Assembly: GCF_900111175.1 (NCBI RefSeq)
Contig: NZ_FOGI01000014.1
Coordinates: 124,001 to 188,000, forward strand
Length of the DNA stretch: 64,000 nt
Origin: Actinokineospora terrae
GTDB taxonomy: Bacteria; Actinomycetota; Actinomycetes; Mycobacteriales; Pseudonocardiaceae
Direction of reading: 5' to 3'
Shown here: positions 60,343 through 64,000 of the stretch, piece by piece
How the letters are laid out: every line of letters begins with the position of its first letter
Numbering within the stretch: position 1 is the stretch's first letter
Made by a program: the position numbers and the translations under genes
Notes under the pieces: model-generated
The model's database searches: none
The model's input: only the letters and a program-made list of their open reading frames with translations
What the model was told of the DNA's origin: nothing

Positions 60343-61500
60343 TCAGGACCGGAACGGGCCGGTGACCTCGTAGGTGATGCCGCCGAAGACGTTCCCGGCG
60401 GTGCCGCGCTGGGAGGAGAAGTAGAGCCTGCGGCCGTCCGGGCTGAACGCCGGGCCGGTGAGCTCCGAGCCGGACTGGCCGGTGACCCGCAGCACCGGGG
60501 CGACCAGCGCGTCCCGGGTGATGATGTTGATCTCCATGTCGCCGCCGTCCTCGGCGACGTAGAGGTCGCCCGCGGTGGAGCGGGTGATGTTGTCGACGCC
60601 GGTCAGCGTGGCCGTGCCCGGCGGGACCAGCGAGTCGTCGTAGGCGAGGGCGATGCTGGCGGTATCCGGGCGGTGGGCCCACACCCGGTTGTCGCCCTTG
60701 GTGGTGAACCAGCAGGTGCCCGCGGCGTAGTGGCAGCCCTCGCCGCCGTTGAACCGCTTGGCGGCGCCCACCTGCTTGCGGGTGGCGATCGGGAACCCGT
60801 CCGGGTCCGGCACCCGCGCCCAGCCGACCTGGCCGTCGACCTGGTCGTCCGCGCCGGTCATGACCTCCAGGACGCCGCTGGAGAGGTCGCCCCAGGTGTT
60901 CGGGCGGAAGCGGTAGAAGCAGCCGTCCGGGGTGTCCTCGGTGAGGTAGAGGTACCCGTGGTCGGGGTCGGCGGCGCAGGCCTCGTGCTTGAAGCGGCCC
61001 AGCGCCGGGCGGGCCACGGCGGGCCGCGCACCCCACGGGTCGGTCTCGAAGACCCGCCCGTAGTCGACCTCCTCGCACGACAGCCACGTGCCCCACGGGG
61101 TCGCGCCGCCCGCGCAGTTGACGTTCGTGCCCGAGAGCGTGCGGTACGCGCCGGTGATCCGCCCGGTCGCGTCGAACCGGACCGCGCCGACCCCGCCGAC
61201 GAGCGGGACCTCGCTGTTGGACACGTAGATCCACCCGGTGCCGTCGGCGAAGCAGGCGCCGCCATCGGGGGCCGGGTGCCAGAAGTAGTCGGTGCCCGCG
61301 ACCTTCTGCCCGGTCCGCGCGATCACCCGGCTGCTGAAGCCGACCGGGAGCTGGATGCCGTTGGCGTCGGGGGCGAGCAGCGCGCCGTACGGGCTCGGTC
61401 CGGGTTGGGCTGTCGCGGCGAACGCGGTGCCCCACGAGGCCCCGCCGACGACGGCCGCGCCACCGATGACGGCGACGCGCAGGAAGTTCCGGCGCTGCAT
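60343..61500 (-). CDS. Tat-exported PhoX-like phosphatase (DUF839)
   Basis: This 385-aa protein has a Tat signal (QRRNFLRVAVIGGAAVVGGA, twin Arg3-Arg4). A PhoX-type beta-propeller follows with WGTWLSCEEVDYG, GRFKHEACAADPDHGYLYLT, EDTPDGCFYRFRP and NITRSTAGDLYVAEDGGDME. PhoX enzymes are calcium/iron-dependent alkaline phosphatases; the key acidic Glu residues and Cys are present. ATG 61500 follows CGGAG. Export would need the Tat system whose tatB is in this window. Confidence 0.9.
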   Translation of the reverse strand: MQRRNFLRVAVIGGAAVVGGASWGTAFAATAQPGPSPYGALLAPDANGIQLPVGFSSRVIARTGQKVAGTDYFWHPAPDGGACFADGTGWIYVSNSEVPLVGGVGAVRFDATGRITGAYRTLSGTNVNCAGGATPWGTWLSCEEVDYGRVFETDPWGARPAVARPALGRFKHEACAADPDHGYLYLTEDTPDGCFYRFRPNTWGDLSSGVLEVMTGADDQVDGQVGWARVPDPDGFPIATRKQVGAAKRFNGGEGCHYAAGTCWFTTKGDNRVWAHRPDTASIALAYDDSLVPPGTATLTGVDNITRSTAGDLYVAEDGGDMEINIITRDALVAPVLRVTGQSGSELTGPAFSPDGRRLYFSSQRGTAGNVFGGITYEVTGPFRS

Positions 61501-61897
61501 GGTCAGACTCCGCTCTGCGGGGCGGTGTTCTCACGTCCGTGCGGACCGACCGTAACCGCGCCTGGTGACACCCAGTGTACGTCGAGGTGTACGGGGCACT
61601 GCGGGAATCGTTCCCCGCGGAAAGCGTGTCCATTTTCTGTCCACCCGAGCGTGGCTCAGCATTGACCGAAAATCGCGAGCAACCGGTTCCAGGTAACGAT
61701 CCCGCGAATACATCAGGGCACTAGGCGATCTTACTTGTAACGATCTCGCAGGGTGCGGGGACTACCTAGTCAGAGCGATGATCGTGGCGATCCGGAATGC
61801 GGCCGGACCGCGGTGGGATCTCGGCCGAACACGGCCGGAGGAATCGCCGTCAACCATTTCCCAGGACCGAGAACCACTTCGAGAACCAGGAACGACA
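61501..61897. other. Gene-free stretch with a short direct repeat
   Basis: No gene is supported. GTAACGATCCCGC (61693-61705) and GTAACGATCTCGC (61737-61749) repeat 44 bp apart and may be regulator sites for the 61898 operon or the PhoX-like gene. TTGACC near 61664 could be a -35. Confidence 0.5.
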
Positions 61898-63616
61898 ATG
61901 AGCACCGGTGGGACGGGAACGACCTGCCCGGTGTGCTTGCGCGCCGACCCGGTCGGCGCGCACTGCCCCGGGTGCGGGTGGGTGCTGTCGGCGGGCCCGT
62001 GGGCGGGCGCGCCGTCGCGGGCGCGGGCGGAGTCCTTCGCCGCGGCGTTCGAGCGGGCGTGCCGCGGGTGGGACCTGGCCGCGGCGGCGCTGGCGGCCGG
62101 GTACCCCGAAGCGGGTGATCTTGGGCGGTTCGAGCGGTTGACCGCCTTGGCGCGCGGACCTCGACCGGAGCGCGCGGACCTGGTCGCGGCGGTCGAAGCC
62201 TCGACGGTCAAGAGGAAGGCGCTCGGGACCGTCGCCGAGGTGATCACGCCGCTCCTGCTGTCGGACGCGGTGGTCGTGGACATCGCCGCGACCGGCATCA
62301 CCGTGGTGCGCCTGGGCACTGACCACCTGGGACGGCCCGCGGTGCGGTCGGCGGAGCGCGATTGCTGGCACTCGCTCGGCCTGCCCGATGACGACGACCG
62401 CGCCCGGTTCGCCTTGGCGGGCGGGGAACCCGTGATGCTGGACCTCCCGGCGTGGCCCGATGGCGCGGTGGTGCTGAACCGGCTCGCGGGGTGGCGCGCG
62501 CTCGACGAGGCACTCGACCCGTCCGGTGTGCACTTGGTCGGCGGCGACGAACCTGTGATCGATGGCGTCCTCGTCTTGGAATTGGCCAAGGACGTGCCGC
62601 AGCGGCACGGCTGTGGTCTGGTCCTCATCGACGTCGCGGCCGATGGGCGCACCAACGTGGTCGTGCACCCGTTGTTCCCCCAGGGAGCCACGGCCGCGGA
62701 CAGCCAGGACGCGGTGGTCCGGGTCGCCGCTCCGCCGCAAGACGAACCGGTGCTGCTCGCTGTCGTCGCCGGGTCAGCGGGCACGCCACCGTGGCGCCGC
62801 ACGCCGATCAGCACGACGACGGTGGAACTCGCGCCGGACCAGGAACACGCGGTGCGCTTCCGGCTGACCGGGCCGTGCACCGTGGAAGTCGTCGAGCCGG
62901 ACACGGAACCGGCGCCTGCGGCCTGGTCCGGTGCGATCGACCAGGTGCCGCCTCGGTACCGGCGCCACGACAGCGCGGCCGACCTCGTCGTGGCGGTCGA
63001 ACTCGGCGGTTCCGCGTTCACCAGACGACAAGAGCTGGCCCTGGCCCTGATCGACTCGATCGAGCGGGGACACCCGGCCCCGGCGTCGGTGCGGGTCGCC
63101 GTGCTCGCGTACTCCGACCACAAAGGACGGATGCCGCAGCAAGTGCTCGCCGTGCGCGAGTTCGGCGCGGCCGCCGCGGCGCGGGACTTCCTCGACGGCC
63201 TGCGCGCCACCCCGGTGCTCGACCCGCGCGCGGCGCCGGTGGAGGACGCGTTGTGGGCGGCGGCAAGCCTTCCGTGGCGCTCGGTCGCGCGCACCCTCGT
63301 GGTGCTGGGCAGCCGACCGCCGCACCCGGTCGAGCACTGCCCCAACGGGCACCGCTGGGACGACCTCGTGCGCAGGCTCGAACGCGACGACGTCCACCGG
63401 GTCGCGGTGTGGGACCAACCGGGGCGCCGCGACCCCGAGTCCGCCGAACGGACCACCGCCGCGTGGTCCGCGTTGACCAGACCGCACACCCCGTTGCGCT
63501 CGGACTGGGTCGCCGCGGACCGGCTCGCCGCCGACGCCCGCGTGCTCGGCCGCACCGGCCCGACCGCCACCCTGCCCTTCCCCCTCACCAGACTCCCGCA
63601 GGAGGAGCCCCGATGA
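61898..63616 (+). CDS. Zinc-ribbon and vWA-like protein
   Basis: This 572-aa protein starts with a four-Cys zinc ribbon (CPVCLRADPVGAHCPGCGWV). A long middle region follows, then a vWA-like domain from about 370 (ADLVVAVELGGSAFTRRQEL, ASVRVAVLAYSDHKGRMPQQ). The vWA metal site DxSxS is degenerate (ELGGS). ATG 61898 follows AGGAA. Its stop overlaps the P-loop gene by 4 bp. The pair resembles regulator/vWA partners of multi-gene GTPase systems; function is unknown. Confidence 0.72.
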   Translation: MSTGGTGTTCPVCLRADPVGAHCPGCGWVLSAGPWAGAPSRARAESFAAAFERACRGWDLAAAALAAGYPEAGDLGRFERLTALARGPRPERADLVAAVEASTVKRKALGTVAEVITPLLLSDAVVVDIAATGITVVRLGTDHLGRPAVRSAERDCWHSLGLPDDDDRARFALAGGEPVMLDLPAWPDGAVVLNRLAGWRALDEALDPSGVHLVGGDEPVIDGVLVLELAKDVPQRHGCGLVLIDVAADGRTNVVVHPLFPQGATAADSQDAVVRVAAPPQDEPVLLAVVAGSAGTPPWRRTPISTTTVELAPDQEHAVRFRLTGPCTVEVVEPDTEPAPAAWSGAIDQVPPRYRRHDSAADLVVAVELGGSAFTRRQELALALIDSIERGHPAPASVRVAVLAYSDHKGRMPQQVLAVREFGAAAAARDFLDGLRATPVLDPRAAPVEDALWAAASLPWRSVARTLVVLGSRPPHPVEHCPNGHRWDDLVRRLERDDVHRVAVWDQPGRRDPESAERTTAAWSALTRPHTPLRSDWVAADRLAADARVLGRTGPTATLPFPLTRLPQEEPR

Positions 63617-64000
63617 ACGCGACGCAGCACAACCCGCCCGGGGACATCCGGATCGGGCTGTGGGGACCACCCGGCAGCGGCAAGACCACGTTCCTCGGCG
63701 CCCTCTACATCGCCGCGACCCGCCACGTGGGGCCGTACAAGTGGTTCATGACCGGCATGGACGACCCGTCGGAGAAGTTCCTGATGGAGTCGGTCCGGCT
63801 GATGACCCACGAGCGGGCCTTCCCGGTCGCCTCGGAGGCGCCTGCCCGGCTGGGGTTCCGGTTCACCGGGCACCGCATGGTCAAGAAGCGCAACGCGGTC
63901 GGCATGCCGGTCGAACGGTCCGAAGTGGTCGAGTTCGTGCTCGACGTGCTCGACGTGCCGGGCCGGTTGTTCAGCGGCACCGGCGCGGGGGCGGCCGCGG
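63613..64000 (+). CDS. P-loop GTPase/ATPase-like protein, cut by the window end
   Basis: At least 129 residues are present. IRIGLWGPPGSGKTTFLGAL is the P-loop, with a downstream EFVLDVLDVPGR that fits the Walker B/switch II region (DxPG). The layout resembles the N-terminus of TRAFAC GTPases such as the DO-GTPase families found in predicted conflict systems; this is inference. ATG 63613 overlaps the previous stop by 4 bp and follows GGAGG. The 3' end lies beyond 64000. Confidence 0.75.
   Translation, partial: MNATQHNPPGDIRIGLWGPPGSGKTTFLGALYIAATRHVGPYKWFMTGMDDPSEKFLMESVRLMTHERAFPVASEAPARLGFRFTGHRMVKKRNAVGMPVERSEVVEFVLDVLDVPGRLFSGTGAGAAA

Overview
The window is high-GC actinobacterial chromosome. 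Three things point to a mycothiol-making, non-mycobacterial actinomycete, most likely Pseudonocardiaceae; the family assignment is inference. They are mshB, the actinobacterial forms of DapD, DapC and GlgA/GlgM, and the Scr1-type regulator/DUF397 and SCP1.201 deaminase/Imm1 cassettes. Many genes start with GTG or TTG, and at least ten have a TANNNT -10 box 5-8 nt before the start codon, indicating leaderless mRNAs. No tRNA, rRNA, CRISPR array, insertion sequence or prophage was recognised.

Layout. 0.3-2.2 kb: two overlapping CitE-like lyases. 2.4-7.0 kb: an ArsR-like regulator, an MgtE_N/CBS protein, a DUF1003 protein, a MarR regulator and mrp. 7.1-11.0 kb: the extracytoplasmic stress locus sigE-rseA-htrA-tatB. 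11.0-26.0 kb: a block whose content and order match, from memory, the Mycobacterium tuberculosis Rv1201-Rv1220 region. It holds an O-methyltransferase, glgC, glgA/glgM, gtrA-like, pepA-like, a DUF3117 gene, tagA, an SRPBCC gene, a DivIVA-like gene, gpgS, folP2, plsC-like, two LOG genes, dapE and dapD. 26-30.4 kb: a CHAD protein, a nitrilase-like/RhiA-like pair, a zinc-ribbon protein and a 700-bp palindrome-rich gene-free island. 30.4-46.5 kb: dapC-fdxA, a GNAT gene, mshB and a membrane partner, oppABCDF, lpqW, trpS with a Trp-codon attenuator, a 46-aa Cys-rich ORF beside an IdeR/DtxR-like box, and typA. 46.5-50.2 kb: an accessory island with two Imm1 genes, an SCP1.201/DddA-like deaminase, a methyltransferase and an Scr1/DUF397 pair. 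50.3-55.8 kb: a NUDIX gene and two-component pair divergent from a LolA/RseB-like protein and an ABC-2 exporter. 56.2-59.97 kb: a thiamine ABC transporter under a TPP riboswitch. 60.0-61.5 kb: a pterin dehydratase and a Tat-exported PhoX-like protein. 61.9-64.0 kb: a zinc-ribbon/vWA-like protein and a truncated P-loop GTPase-like gene that leaves the window.

How the genes work together. Most of the window is core housekeeping: lysine/DAP synthesis (dapCDE), storage glucan (glgC/glgA), methylglucose polysaccharide precursor (gpgS), mycothiol (mshB), peptide uptake (opp), envelope stress (sigE/rseA/htrA) and Tat export (tatB, with PhoX as a likely substrate). The accessory parts are the 27-30 kb, 46.5-50 kb and 62-64 kb segments.

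The most interesting signals are: (1) a 16-residue leader peptide with tandem Trp codons plus a terminator hairpin before trpS; (2) an SCP1.201-like deaminase whose zinc-ligand His reads as Asp, one base from a His codon; (3) an IdeR/DtxR-like box next to an unannotated Cys-rich small ORF; (4) a nitrilase-like/RhiA-like gene pair separated by three consecutive perfect hairpins; and (5) a 36-bp perfect palindrome and degenerate tandem repeats beside dapC.
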